This document shows positions 6,921 to 16,208 of a stretch of DNA of 27,444 nt, in pieces (position 1 is the first letter of the stretch; every line of letters begins with the position of its first letter). The notes under the pieces are model-generated. The model worked only from the letters and a program-made list of their open reading frames with translations, made no database searches and had not been told where the DNA came from. This DNA is from an uncultured Treponema sp. (GTDB taxonomy: Bacteria > Spirochaetota > Spirochaetia > Treponematales > Treponemataceae), in NCBI GenBank assembly GCA_905372235.1, contig CAJPOF010000028.1, forward strand, positions 1-27,444, read 5' to 3'. The translations under genes and the position numbers were made by a program.

Positions 6921-9900
6921 ATGAAAAAATACACAAAACGAGAATTTGATTTTGGGCAATTGTCCGCCATCAATGAGATGAAAAATTCCGTGGTGAGCGC
7001 AGGCGCAGGTTCGGGAAAAACCACCGTCCTTGCAGAAAGGTTTACAAAACTTGTAAAAGAAAACGGTTTTTGCGTGGACGAAATTTTGACTCTTACTTTT
7101 ACAAAAAAAGCGACCGTCGAAATGTCCGAAAGAATATACGGAACTTTGAAAAACGAAGCGCCCGAAGTGGCTTTGGATTTTTATAAGGCGAACATAAAAA
7201 CGCTGGACGCATATTGCGCCTCAATCGCAAAAATGGGTGCGCACTATTACGGGCTTTCCCCGGATTTTGTTCAGGATTCCGAAGCGATTTTATCCCATGT
7301 GCGGGAAATTGTTCTTCCTTTTCTTTTGAGTCGCATCGATGAGCCTGTGATTCGGCTTCTTGTCGGAACAAAAGATTTTGTTTCAACTGCGGAAAACCTT
7401 TTTGTAAAACCGCTCCTTGAAAATTCTTCCGTATGCAGACCCATAGATTTCAAAAAAGGCGTTGAACTTCAGAAAAAAGAGATTTGCAATGTCTGGAACG
7501 AACGAACTTCTTCTTTTAAGGATGCCGTCGCGTCTCTTCGGGCGGCGTATAACGATTTTAGCGGAAACAGAGAAAGTTCCTACATAAAAAAATTGGACGA
7601 GCTTTTTCAGAAAGAATTTCCCGAACCGTTTTTCTTGACCGAAAAAACGATTGAATCTTCGGACTGTTCGTCTTGCGACGCTTGGATAAAAAACGCAACT
7701 CCGTTCCTGAATGTTTCCCTTCCCGGAAATCTTAAAAACAGCGAGCTTATAAAAAAAGCCGTGCTTGAAATAAGAAATTTCAAGGGAAAATTTTCGGAGA
7801 TTTCTTCATACATAAAAACTTATAAAATCCTTTTAGCCACCGTTCCTTATTATGAAGATTTTCAAAATCGGATTAACAGTTACAAACGTTCTTCGGGAAA
7901 TCTTACTTTCAGGGACATTGCGGAACTTGCCTACTGCATATTGCGTGACTATCCTGAAATCCGTCAGGTGGAAAAAGAAAAATACAAGGCGATAATGATT
8001 GACGAATTTCAGGACAACAACAGTCTTCAGCGGGACATGCTTTTCATGCTTGCGGAAAAATTGGAACGAAAAGAAAAGGGCGTTCCTTCGGTTGAAGAAC
8101 TTTCTCCGGATAAACTTTTTTTTGTCGGAGATGAAAAGCAGAGCATCTATCTTTTTAGGGGTGCTGACGTGTCCGTGTTCAGGTCGCTTTCCGATGATTT
8201 TAAGGACGGAAAACTCAGCATGGACACGAACTACAGGTCGTGCCAAGCTCTTATAGCCTGTTTCAATACAATTTTTGGCGGCTTTCCCTATCCGCCGAAT
8301 GATGAGACGAATTTGCCTGATGAGACGGATTTGCTTGAAAAAAGTCCTTCCGTTTTTTATACCGAGCGGAAAAACTCTTCGCCTTCTTCTAAAAACGGCG
8401 ATGTTCCCGACTACGAGGCTGTGTATCATGAAGTCTCTCTTTCAAAAAAGGCAGAAAAAGAAATCCGCGACGCAAAAACGCCCATGGATTTTTACGCCCC
8501 GCACCTTCATTTTGCGCTTTTTGACGCGGACAAAAAATTGGACGATTCCGTTTTGCTTGTCGGAGAAGAGGCGGAAGCCGAATGGGTTTGCAGAAAGATT
8601 AACGAAATCGTTACGGATGGCGTTCTTGGGAAAAATTATTCTTACAGCGACATCGCCGTTCTTTTCAGAAACTACGCCACTCAAAATATTTTTGAAAGGG
8701 CGATGCTGAATCACGGAATTCCGTACAACACCGAGATTGTAAAGGGCTTTTTTTCCGACGGGCCTGTGAACGATATTTTTGCCTATCTTCGTATCTGCGT
8801 TTACCCGAACGACACAATGAGTTATGCTCAGGTTCTTTGCTCTCCGTTTGTGAATCTTTCCTTTGACGAAGCCGCCGGCGTTCTCCTTTCCGAAGAAGAT
8901 CCGTTTTCTCTTGAGGATTTTTCGATTCTTTCGGACGAAGGAAAAAAACGTTTTCTTCACGCAAAAGATTTTTTCCTAGACGTGAAAAATTCGCTGAAGA
9001 CACTTGAGATTTCCGAAATCGTTACGAAACTTTGGTACGAGGGCGGATACCGTTTTGAGGTCATGTGGAACGAAAGCCTTGAAATGTATGCAAAAATGTA
9101 CGACATGATTTTTGACCTTGCAAAAAAGGCGGAGGAACGTAACGAAGGTCTTTCTGCATTTGTGGACGGCGTAAAATTTTATAAGAAGGACGATTCAAAA
9201 CTCGAAGGAATGGATATTCCGATGGAAAAAGTCAGCGGCGTGAACGTTCTTTCTATTCACAAGAGCAAGGGACTTGAATATCCGGTTGTTTTTGTTTGCA
9301 GCACACACAAATCCTCCGCCGATGAAAGAAACACCGATTCCGTATATTTCGACAAAAATTTCGGAATTTCGATAAATTCGGAATCCGGCACGAAAAACAA
9401 ATCTTCGGAAAATTATTTTTTCGCAAAAATGAAATCTGAACAAAATCTAAAAGAAACGGCGGAACTTCGAAGACTTGTCTACGTTGCGATGACCAGGGCG
9501 AGCGACCATCTTTTTATCACGAACGGGAAATATTCAATGTCTTCCGATGCGGAAAAAAAATACAGTCCGGCGGAAGAAAATGCGGCGGACAGCGTTTTCC
9601 ACATTCTTGAGCCTTTTTTCAATTTTTACAACGATGATTTGTACGATGGAACAAAGCCGTTTGACGTGGAAAAAATTCCCGCTTTTCAAAGAATTTCCGA
9701 CAAATCCGACGGAAAGCGAAAAAATCTGTTTTCCGAGAAAGAAAAACTTTTTTCCGTTCTTGCCGACGAAAAGCCATACGAAAAAGCGGCTTCCGTAAAA
9801 ATGGAAAGGCCGGATTCAATTTATGAAAATCCAAGTAAAATCTTTCAGGAAGAAAATGTTTTTTCCGCCTCTGCCGATTCTTCCGCTCCGTATCAGGAAA

Positions 9901-10436
9901 TAAACGCCATCGTTGAAAAATCGGATTTCGGCTTCGGCTACAATAATTTCGGGACAATCGCACATTCCTACATGGAAGCGTCGGTGAACGAAAAAACTCC
10001 CGTCTATCCGAATCGGGAAATCATCGGACTCAAGGATTACGAGAAAGACAAAGCGGAAATAGAAAGAATCTGCCTTGAAATGAAAGAAAATTTTTCGAAT
10101 TCGGAATTGGGAAAAAAAGCCGTAGAGGCGAAACGGAACGGTTTTTGCAAAACGGAATACTCTTTTAAAAGCAGGAACGGCTCTAAAATCGTAAAAGGCG
10201 TAATCGACCTTTTGTTCAAGGACAAGGACGGCTCTTACGTAATCGTGGATTTCAAGACGAACCAAACAAAAAATCCCGAAATTTATTACGTCCAACTGTC
10301 ATATTACAGAAAAGCTGTAGCATCCATGTTCGGCGTAAAAGATTTTTCAAAAATAAAATGTTTCCTGTATTATCTTAGATTTTCCGAAGCGGTGGACATT
10401 TCCGAACACTGCGATATTATGCCGGAGGTTTTGTAA
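6921..10436 (+). CDS. addA: AddA/RexA helicase-nuclease (UvrD superfamily)
   Basis: This 1171-residue protein is a superfamily 1 helicase fused to a RecB-type nuclease, the motor and 3'-strand nuclease of AddAB. Walker A is SAGAGSGKT (K33). Walker B is IDEFQDN (D361, E362). Motif III reads GDEKQSIYLFRG (403-414), motif V IHKSKGLEYPVVF (H780), and motif VI YVAMTRASDH (R859). The C-terminal nuclease has D1096 in GVID and D1110-F-K1112 in VDFKTN, followed by the expected Q-x2-YY helix (VQLSYYRKA). Length is close to B. subtilis AddA (about 1,232). AGGA lies upstream of ATG 6921. The addB-addA order is that of B. subtilis. The protein probably works with RecA and replaces RecBCD here. Confidence 0.93.
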   Translation: MKKYTKREFDFGQLSAINEMKNSVVSAGAGSGKTTVLAERFTKLVKENGFCVDEILTLTFTKKATVEMSERIYGTLKNEAPEVALDFYKANIKTLDAYCASIAKMGAHYYGLSPDFVQDSEAILSHVREIVLPFLLSRIDEPVIRLLVGTKDFVSTAENLFVKPLLENSSVCRPIDFKKGVELQKKEICNVWNERTSSFKDAVASLRAAYNDFSGNRESSYIKKLDELFQKEFPEPFFLTEKTIESSDCSSCDAWIKNATPFLNVSLPGNLKNSELIKKAVLEIRNFKGKFSEISSYIKTYKILLATVPYYEDFQNRINSYKRSSGNLTFRDIAELAYCILRDYPEIRQVEKEKYKAIMIDEFQDNNSLQRDMLFMLAEKLERKEKGVPSVEELSPDKLFFVGDEKQSIYLFRGADVSVFRSLSDDFKDGKLSMDTNYRSCQALIACFNTIFGGFPYPPNDETNLPDETDLLEKSPSVFYTERKNSSPSSKNGDVPDYEAVYHEVSLSKKAEKEIRDAKTPMDFYAPHLHFALFDADKKLDDSVLLVGEEAEAEWVCRKINEIVTDGVLGKNYSYSDIAVLFRNYATQNIFERAMLNHGIPYNTEIVKGFFSDGPVNDIFAYLRICVYPNDTMSYAQVLCSPFVNLSFDEAAGVLLSEEDPFSLEDFSILSDEGKKRFLHAKDFFLDVKNSLKTLEISEIVTKLWYEGGYRFEVMWNESLEMYAKMYDMIFDLAKKAEERNEGLSAFVDGVKFYKKDDSKLEGMDIPMEKVSGVNVLSIHKSKGLEYPVVFVCSTHKSSADERNTDSVYFDKNFGISINSESGTKNKSSENYFFAKMKSEQNLKETAELRRLVYVAMTRASDHLFITNGKYSMSSDAEKKYSPAEENAADSVFHILEPFFNFYNDDLYDGTKPFDVEKIPAFQRISDKSDGKRKNLFSEKEKLFSVLADEKPYEKAASVKMERPDSIYENPSKIFQEENVFSASADSSAPYQEINAIVEKSDFGFGYNNFGTIAHSYMEASVNEKTPVYPNREIIGLKDYEKDKAEIERICLEMKENFSNSELGKKAVEAKRNGFCKTEYSFKSRNGSKIVKGVIDLLFKDKDGSYVIVDFKTNQTKNPEIYYVQLSYYRKAVASMFGVKDFSKIKCFLYYLRFSEAVDISEHCDIMPEVL

Positions 10437-10437
10437 A

Positions 10438-11427
10438 ATGAAAAAAAGCACGGAACTGAAGATTAGGCGAAAACCCGATTTCGGAAAAGAAAAGATTTCC
10501 ATTCTGCATGAAGATTCGGCGATTGCCGTGATTTTCAAGCCCGAAGGAATGCTTTCAGTTCCGTATCCCGGAAGCCGTTCACGGACTGCCGTAGATGCGC
10601 TGGAAGACCTTTTAAGGAAGAACGGAATGTATTCCAAAAATCACAGACCGTTCGTCGTCCATCGGCTTGACCGGGACACTTCGGGCGTCATGATGTTTGC
10701 GATGACCGAGCAGGCTCAGAAAAGAATCATGGATAATTGGCAACAAATTGTTACTTCAAGGCTGTACCATGCCGTCGCAGAAAATCCTTCGGATTCTTCG
10801 ATGATTCTTCCGGATTTTGGGACTATAGACGACAGTCTTGCGTACAACAGCCACAATATCGGATTCGTTCCAAAAATCGATGACAGCCCAAAAAACAGTG
10901 CGAACACAAGAAAACGACTTTCAACAAGCGGAAACGGTGAGGAAAAATCCGTGTACGAAAGAAATCTTTCAGTAGAAAACGGAAAACTCAAGTTCAAGAC
11001 AATAAGCGCCCGCACGAACTACAAAATTCTTTTAAGAGGAAAAAGTTTTACTCTTTTTGAGCTTTCGCTCGACACGGGGCGGAAAAACCAGATACGCGCC
11101 CATCTTTCGTCAAAAGGCTATCCGCTTGCCGGAGACGAAAATTACCGCGCGAAAACAGATCCGCTCGGAAGGCTTTTGCTCCATGCTCGGACGCTTGAAT
11201 TTTTCCATCCAGTTTCCGGAAAGCAGATGAAATTCGAGATTCCGGAAAGCGAAGACTGGCTGTCGCTTGCTAAAAACGGAAGAAAAGATTCGTTTCCAGC
11301 TCCGTGGCTAATCCGCGAGGCGTCGAGTATAAAAAAAGAGCGTGATTCTCATAAAAACGCCTGCAATTTTGAACGGAAAACAAAAAATCTTGATTTTATA
11401 GCAAAAGGAATGTTAAGAAAAAAATGA
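10438..11427 (+). CDS. RluA-family RNA pseudouridine synthase with internal insertion
   Basis: A 329-residue protein of the RluA family, which isomerises uridine to pseudouridine in rRNA or tRNA. The core begins around residue 21 (ILHEDSAIAVIFKPEGML). The catalytic Asp is D78 in VHRLDRDTSG. The second conserved block, TGRKNQIRAHLSSKGYPLAGD, and the LLLHARTLEF block are intact. Between YHAVAE (about residue 120) and ARTNYKIL (about residue 190) lie some 60-70 residues, rich in Ser, Asn and charged residues, where many relatives have a short loop. The last 30 residues form a Lys-rich tail. The first 20 residues are basic and there is no S4 domain. GGAGG (10424-10428) sits nine bases before ATG 10438, inside the end of addA; the two genes are separated by one base and are clearly coupled. 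The RNA site modified cannot be told. Confidence 0.9.
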   Translation: MKKSTELKIRRKPDFGKEKISILHEDSAIAVIFKPEGMLSVPYPGSRSRTAVDALEDLLRKNGMYSKNHRPFVVHRLDRDTSGVMMFAMTEQAQKRIMDNWQQIVTSRLYHAVAENPSDSSMILPDFGTIDDSLAYNSHNIGFVPKIDDSPKNSANTRKRLSTSGNGEEKSVYERNLSVENGKLKFKTISARTNYKILLRGKSFTLFELSLDTGRKNQIRAHLSSKGYPLAGDENYRAKTDPLGRLLLHARTLEFFHPVSGKQMKFEIPESEDWLSLAKNGRKDSFPAPWLIREASSIKKERDSHKNACNFERKTKNLDFIAKGMLRKK

Positions 11428-11500
11428 CGCAGATTTTGGGCTATCCTGCAATGAAAAACAAAACTTGCATCTCTCGCTTTTCTACAGTCCGAAAATTGAG

Positions 11501-11506
11501 TATAGT
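11501..11506 (+). promoter_or_regulatory. -10 box of the pallilysin-related gene
   Basis: TATAGT is followed by seven bases and then ATG 11514. No ribosome binding site lies between, so a start at or next to the ATG would give a leaderless mRNA. The matching -35 position (about 11478-11483, TTTTCT) is poor. Confidence 0.45.
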
Positions 11507-11513
11507 CTAATCC

Positions 11514-13082
11514 ATGAAGACAAAAATTGTTATTTTTGCGTTTGCGTTTATGCTTCTTGTTCTTGCGCTTGTTTCCGTGATAAAAGGCTTTTCAAAAAGC
11601 GACAAAGATAAAAGCGTAAGACCGATTGTCGTAACTCCACTTGCGCCAAGCGATTCCGAGGCGGCTTCTGGCGGACGCGACGGACTTTCGGAGGACGGCG
11701 TGCAGACTTCGCTGGTTCCGCTTCTTCACACGGAAACACTTATGTCAACTCTTACAATCGATTTTGACGGAGACGCTTTTGACGATCAGATTATAGCGGT
11801 TCGAAAAGCGGGTTCTCCGTATCTTTCGCTGATTGTGGGGCTTTACAATCCTGATGCAAACGCATATGAACGGGCGGCGGAAATCCCAACGGAAATTTCT
11901 CGAATCCGGACCTTTTCCTACACCGGACTTGATATGATTGGCGACCACAGGATTGCGCTTGTTTATCAGGGAATAAAAAGCGACGGCGATTCCGTGATGA
12001 ATCTGTACCTTTGCAAGAAAAAGCGTGGAGTTGTCAACATCGTGAACATAGGAAGTTTTTCTTCGGACGGAACGATTTTCATACAGCAGACGGAGCGTTC
12101 CGAGGCGTATGAACTTTCCCAGTCCGCAGGAAAAAACTATACCGTGTGGGTGTACAGCTCCGACAAGTCCGACGAAAATTCTTCGTCCGCAGGAATAACG
12201 CAGGTGCAAACCGAATACAGCTGGAATCCCGAAAAAGAAGAATACGTTCAGTCGAACAGGCTAAAAATCACCGGAAACAGCCTTGCCGCAAAGGAACTTG
12301 CAAGAATCCAGAACGGAAATGTCGAGACATTCACCCATTTTTTGAACGGACTCTGGTATAAGACTTCGAATGAATCGGCAAAACCGAATTACATATATTT
12401 TGACTACGACAACAAAGAAGTCATTCTCCTTTCCGATGACACCGAAGGCGTTTATTCTTGGGAAGATTCGTCCCTCAGACGGAGCGGAATTTATCTTTCC
12501 ACGGTGAATTCTGTAATTTCCAGCATGAAACGCAGGTTCGACATAATGCTTACGGGCGTGAACGAAGTAAACATTCACGTCCGGGACGACGTTGGAAGCA
12601 TGGTCATAAAGGAGTCGAACCAGTGGGACGGCTCGTACAGAAAGATGGCGTTCCAAAACGTGTTCGGGGGCGATAAAGATTCGGACATTTCCGCCGAATA
12701 CGAAAAAATCCTTGTCTCTCAAAAAACTTGGCTTGACGACGACAGGAACACATACATTTTCGAGAACAACGGTTACAAACTTTTGACACAGGACAGCGAA
12801 GAGTCAGGAATTTACGTAATAGATTCGGTCGGTGTTTATCCGATTGTTCAGTTTCGGGCATCGAAAAGCGCCCCTTATATGCAGAATGCATACGTGATGC
12901 GCTTCAAAACCGAGGAACTTACAATTCCCGCAAAAAAAAGAAACCAAAAGCCCGCCGTCGAAATCAAGGTCATCAAGGACGAAATCACGCTTTCTCCCGT
13001 AAGGCTTGCCCCCGACACAGTGTTCGTCTCTGAAGGAAAAACGATTACTCTAAGAAAACCGGAATCGGACTTGCAAAACTGA
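11514..13082 (+). CDS. Pallilysin (Tp0751)-related surface or periplasmic protein
   Basis: A 522-residue protein. Residues 4-25 form one hydrophobic segment (signal peptide or anchor) with no lipobox cysteine, so it is probably exported. Residues 80-115 carry a calcium-site-like loop, DFDGDAFDD (83-91), of FG-GAP/EF-hand style. Residues about 265-375 resemble, as I recall it, the lipocalin-like domain of T. pallidum Tp0751: FLNGLWYKT, IYFDYDNKEV, SVISSMKRRFDI, IHVRDDV and QWDGSY appear in the same order. Tp0751 is reported as a laminin- and fibronectin-binding vascular adhesin and, contentiously, as a zinc protease through HEXXH. Here the matching place reads N350-E-V-N-I-H355, so there is no HEXXH. 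About 145 further residues follow the domain. It is probably transcribed alone, with no terminator seen before alaS. The fold is a moderately firm call; adhesin function is inference. Confidence 0.7.
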   Translation: MKTKIVIFAFAFMLLVLALVSVIKGFSKSDKDKSVRPIVVTPLAPSDSEAASGGRDGLSEDGVQTSLVPLLHTETLMSTLTIDFDGDAFDDQIIAVRKAGSPYLSLIVGLYNPDANAYERAAEIPTEISRIRTFSYTGLDMIGDHRIALVYQGIKSDGDSVMNLYLCKKKRGVVNIVNIGSFSSDGTIFIQQTERSEAYELSQSAGKNYTVWVYSSDKSDENSSSAGITQVQTEYSWNPEKEEYVQSNRLKITGNSLAAKELARIQNGNVETFTHFLNGLWYKTSNESAKPNYIYFDYDNKEVILLSDDTEGVYSWEDSSLRRSGIYLSTVNSVISSMKRRFDIMLTGVNEVNIHVRDDVGSMVIKESNQWDGSYRKMAFQNVFGGDKDSDISAEYEKILVSQKTWLDDDRNTYIFENNGYKLLTQDSEESGIYVIDSVGVYPIVQFRASKSAPYMQNAYVMRFKTEELTIPAKKRNQKPAVEIKVIKDEITLSPVRLAPDTVFVSEGKTITLRKPESDLQN

Positions 13083-13120
13083 CTTTCGGAAAATATGAAA
13101 AATCTTGACAATCCGTTTAA

Positions 13121-13149
13121 TTGAAAAAAAATCGGCGTTGTGCTAAAGT
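13121..13149 (+). promoter_or_regulatory. alaS promoter, near-leaderless
   Basis: TTGAAA (13121-13126), 17-bp spacer, TAAAGT (13144-13149). A start around 13156-13158 would fall at or just before ATG 13159. No Shine-Dalgarno sequence is present. Confidence 0.6.
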
Positions 13150-13158
13150 GTCTGCCAT

Positions 13159-14985
13159 ATGACTTCCAACGAATTGCGTTCAAAATACATTGAGTTTTTT
13201 AAAAGCAAGAATCACACCGAAATTTCCGGTCAGTCATTGATTCCTGAAAACGACCCGACGGTACTTTTTACAACCGCCGGAATGCATCCGCTTGTTCCAT
13301 ATCTTTTGGGCGAAAAGCATCCCGCCGGAACCCGCCTTACCGACTATCAAAAATGCATACGCACGGGCGACATCGATGAGGTTGGAGACCCAAGCCATCT
13401 TACGTGTTTTGAAATGCTTGGAAACTGGTCTTTGGGAGACTACTTCAAAAAAGAAGCGATTGCATTCTCATACGAATTTCTTACAAGTCCAAAATGGCTT
13501 GCCCTTGACCCTCGGAAACTTTCCGTTACCGTATTTGCCGGAGACGAGAACGCTCCCCGCGACGAGGAAGCCGCCTCTTATTGGAAAGATAACGGAATGA
13601 GCGAGGACAAAATCGCCTATCTTCCGGCGAGCGACAACTGGTGGGCGGCAGGTCCTACAGGTCCGTGCGGTCCTGACACGGAGATTTTCTACTGGGTCGG
13701 AGAAGGTCTTCCGCCAGTCGGCTCGAACAAAAGTACGGATTCCTCAAACTGGATGGAAATATGGAACAACGTGTTCATGCAGTACAACCGCACGGACGAA
13801 AAAACTCTCGTTCCGCTTCCAAAGCAGAATGTGGACACGGGAATGGGACTTGAAAGAACGAATTGCATTCTTCAAGGAAAAACCTCGGTTTATCTCACTG
13901 AAGTTTTCACTCCGATAATTGCAAAAATCGAAGAACTTTCAGGCTACAAATATGGAACGGACGGCGAAAAAGACAAGAGCGTAAGAATAATCGCCGACCA
14001 TGGAAGAGCTTCCGTATTCATCTTGGGCGATCAAAAAGGAGTTTCTCCTGATAGGGTTGGCGCAGGCTACGTGCTTCGCCGACTTATTCGCAGGGCAGTT
14101 CGCCACGGAATGAAGTTGGGAATTGAAAAAGATTTTCTTTCCGAGGTTGCTTCGGTTGTCGTCGAGAATTTCAAGAATGCCTACCCGGAATTGGAAGAAA
14201 ATTCACAGAAAATATACAGGGAACTTGCGGCGGAGGAGGCGAAATTCCGCACGACTCTAAAAAAAGGCGAAGCGGAATTCCAGAAACTTCTTCCAAATCT
14301 CATGAAAAATCCCAAAAAGATAATCTCCGGAAAAGTTGCCTACAATCTTTATGAAACTTACGGCTATCCGCTCGAACTCACGCAGGAATTGGGAAGAGAG
14401 AACGGTTTTACCGTCGATGTCGAAGGTTTCAAGGAAGCGGAAAGAAAACATCAGGAAGCCTCAAAGTCGCTGGATGCCGGAAAAGCTAAGGGCGGTCTTG
14501 CCGAGCAGTCGGACATTACAACAAAGTATCATACGGCAACGCATCTTCTTCAGCAGGCTTTGGTCGATGTTTTGGGCGAGCAGGTTTCCCAGAAAGGTTC
14601 TAACATAAACAATGAACGCATGAGGTTCGATTTTACGTTCGAACGCCCGATGACAAGCGATGAAATCCTTGAGGTTCAGAAAATCGTGAACGAAAAAATC
14701 AAGGAAGACTTGCCGGTCTCGATGGAAGTTATGAGTTTGGAACAGGCAAAGAATGAAGGCGCACGGGCTTTGTTCGCAAGCAAATACGGCGAGCAGGTAA
14801 AAGTCTATACAATCGGGCGTAATCCGAAAACGGACTGGTTTTCAAAGGAAGTTTGCGGCGGACCTCACGTTCAGCACACTGCCCAAATCGGAGACTTCAA
14901 GATTGAAAAGGAACAATCTTCATCGGCAGGAGTTCGAAGAATCCGGGCTACAATCAGCGGCGGACTTCCGTTGGAACACGCCTGA
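13159..14985 (+). CDS. alaS: Alanyl-tRNA synthetase lacking the C-terminal C-Ala domain
   Basis: This 608-residue enzyme charges tRNA-Ala. The class II catalytic core comes first (MTSNELRSKYIEFFKSKNH; FTTAGMHPLVPYLLG; CFEMLGNWSLGDYF), with motif 3 in the GAGYVLRRLIRRAVRH segment. The editing domain that clears Ser- and Gly-tRNA-Ala has its zinc ligands H458 and H462 (HTATH) and C566 and H570 (CGGPH). The protein ends about 38 residues after that motif. The DHHA1/C-Ala domain that makes most bacterial enzymes about 870 residues long is missing. The stop is clean, with no sign of a frameshift, and spirochaete enzymes are known to be of this short type. ATG 13159 gives the normal N-terminus and lies a few bases from the predicted transcript start. 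Confidence 0.97.
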   Translation: MTSNELRSKYIEFFKSKNHTEISGQSLIPENDPTVLFTTAGMHPLVPYLLGEKHPAGTRLTDYQKCIRTGDIDEVGDPSHLTCFEMLGNWSLGDYFKKEAIAFSYEFLTSPKWLALDPRKLSVTVFAGDENAPRDEEAASYWKDNGMSEDKIAYLPASDNWWAAGPTGPCGPDTEIFYWVGEGLPPVGSNKSTDSSNWMEIWNNVFMQYNRTDEKTLVPLPKQNVDTGMGLERTNCILQGKTSVYLTEVFTPIIAKIEELSGYKYGTDGEKDKSVRIIADHGRASVFILGDQKGVSPDRVGAGYVLRRLIRRAVRHGMKLGIEKDFLSEVASVVVENFKNAYPELEENSQKIYRELAAEEAKFRTTLKKGEAEFQKLLPNLMKNPKKIISGKVAYNLYETYGYPLELTQELGRENGFTVDVEGFKEAERKHQEASKSLDAGKAKGGLAEQSDITTKYHTATHLLQQALVDVLGEQVSQKGSNINNERMRFDFTFERPMTSDEILEVQKIVNEKIKEDLPVSMEVMSLEQAKNEGARALFASKYGEQVKVYTIGRNPKTDWFSKEVCGGPHVQHTAQIGDFKIEKEQSSSAGVRRIRATISGGLPLEHA

Positions 14986-15118
14986 AACGGTTCTTCATGC
15001 CGCTTTGTTATAGAGGATTTGTATTAAAATGCTGGTTTTCTTGTAACTTTTTTGCCACAAAAAGGTTTTAAGTCCAGTGCAATACTATCGATAAGTAAAT
15101 ATAAGGAAAGGATAGAAA

Positions 15119-16195
15119 ATGAAACGTTTAGCCCTTGCATTCACGATGATTTTTGTATCTTGTGTGTTGTTTGCCCAGTCGGATCTTCAGGTTCTTGCAG
15201 TCGTAAAACTGAACAAAAGCGAGTCCATCACGGTGAAGCAACTCAAGACCAGGGTGGAGGCTTACCACAAGCAGACAGGCTCTTCTCTTTCTACTGATGA
15301 TAGAAGAAAGGTTCTTGATGCGATGATTCAGGAAAAATTGGTTCTTCAGGCTGCCGCCAAGGCGGGACTTACCGTTACCGACAGCGCAGTTGATGAATAT
15401 TTTCTGCAGACTGTCTCGCAGTCGATAGGCAGAAAAGTTTCCGAACAGGAATTTGAGGCAATCGTAAAGCAGCAGACGAATATGACTTTGGACAGCTACA
15501 TGAGGCAGCAGTCTGGAATGTCCGTTGCAGAATACAAGGCTTACTTGAAGTCGCAGATGATAGCGCAACAATACATACTTTCTCAAAGGCAGAACGAATT
15601 AAAATCAGTTGCGGCAACCGATGAGGATATCCGGCATCATTACGAGATGAACAAAACTTCGTTTGTCTGGAACGATATGCTTAAACTTTTTATTGTTAGC
15701 GTTCCGTCAAACGGCAATGTTGAAGCCGCACGGGTAAAGGCGAACGACCTATATACCAAATACAAGAACAAAAAAATAACATCGAATCAGCTTTCCGTGG
15801 ATTCAAAAAAAGAAAACTCCGGATTTTTTGCAAGCGAGGCTTTGGTCAACAAAAGCGAACTTAGCGCTCAACAGCTGGAACTTTCGTACAATGACCTGCT
15901 TGGAATATTCGGTCATGATAAGGGATGGACTTCCGCTGTCGAGGAAAAGGAAGGCGGTTTCCTCTTCTATTCTATCGTGAATAAATACGGCGCAAAGATG
16001 CTTACTCTTTCGGATATAGTGGAGCCCGACACGACAGTTACGGTTTACGATTACATAAAAGAACTTCTTTCCCGTCAGAAAAAAATGGAATACCTTTCCG
16101 GGGCGGCGCAGGAAATATCCGCCAGTCTTGATACGGAAGCAAACGTAGAAAGAAAAAAGAAGGGCGCCGATTTGGACAAACTTCTTTCGTGGTAA
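15119..16195 (+). CDS. SurA-like periplasmic chaperone / peptidyl-prolyl isomerase-family protein
   Basis: A 358-residue exported protein. Residues 1-19 are a signal peptide (MKRLALAFTMIFVSCVLFA) with cleavage likely before QSDLQ. C15 in FVSC could alternatively be a relaxed spirochaete lipobox. Residues about 30-190 fit the SurA N-terminal chaperone domain: an Arg/Lys-rich start, VLDAMIQEKLVLQAAAKAGL, then a series of amphipathic helices. The rest is a weak match to a parvulin-type domain, and I see no clear catalytic set, so isomerase activity is doubtful. It resembles the T. pallidum protein Tpn39b (basic membrane protein) in size, type and position beside alaS; that comparison is from memory. 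The probable role is to escort outer-membrane proteins across the periplasm. AAGGAAAGGA lies just upstream of ATG 15119. nusB follows after 13 bases. Confidence 0.8.
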   Translation: MKRLALAFTMIFVSCVLFAQSDLQVLAVVKLNKSESITVKQLKTRVEAYHKQTGSSLSTDDRRKVLDAMIQEKLVLQAAAKAGLTVTDSAVDEYFLQTVSQSIGRKVSEQEFEAIVKQQTNMTLDSYMRQQSGMSVAEYKAYLKSQMIAQQYILSQRQNELKSVAATDEDIRHHYEMNKTSFVWNDMLKLFIVSVPSNGNVEAARVKANDLYTKYKNKKITSNQLSVDSKKENSGFFASEALVNKSELSAQQLELSYNDLLGIFGHDKGWTSAVEEKEGGFLFYSIVNKYGAKMLTLSDIVEPDTTVTVYDYIKELLSRQKKMEYLSGAAQEISASLDTEANVERKKKGADLDKLLSW

Positions 16196-16208
16196 GTAGG
16201 GGAACGTA

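Noticed and set aside
7833..8429. 198-codon minus-strand ORF inside addA
   Set aside because: Antisense to helicase motifs II and III; composition typical of a shadow frame.
13105..13110. TTGACA as the alaS -35 box
   Set aside because: Too far from the -10 box (33 bp); TTGAAA at 13121 has the correct 17-bp spacing.
15020..15118. Promoter for the SurA-like gene
   Set aside because: TACTAT at 15083 is a possible -10 but no -35 fits; read-through from alaS cannot be excluded, so no feature is listed.
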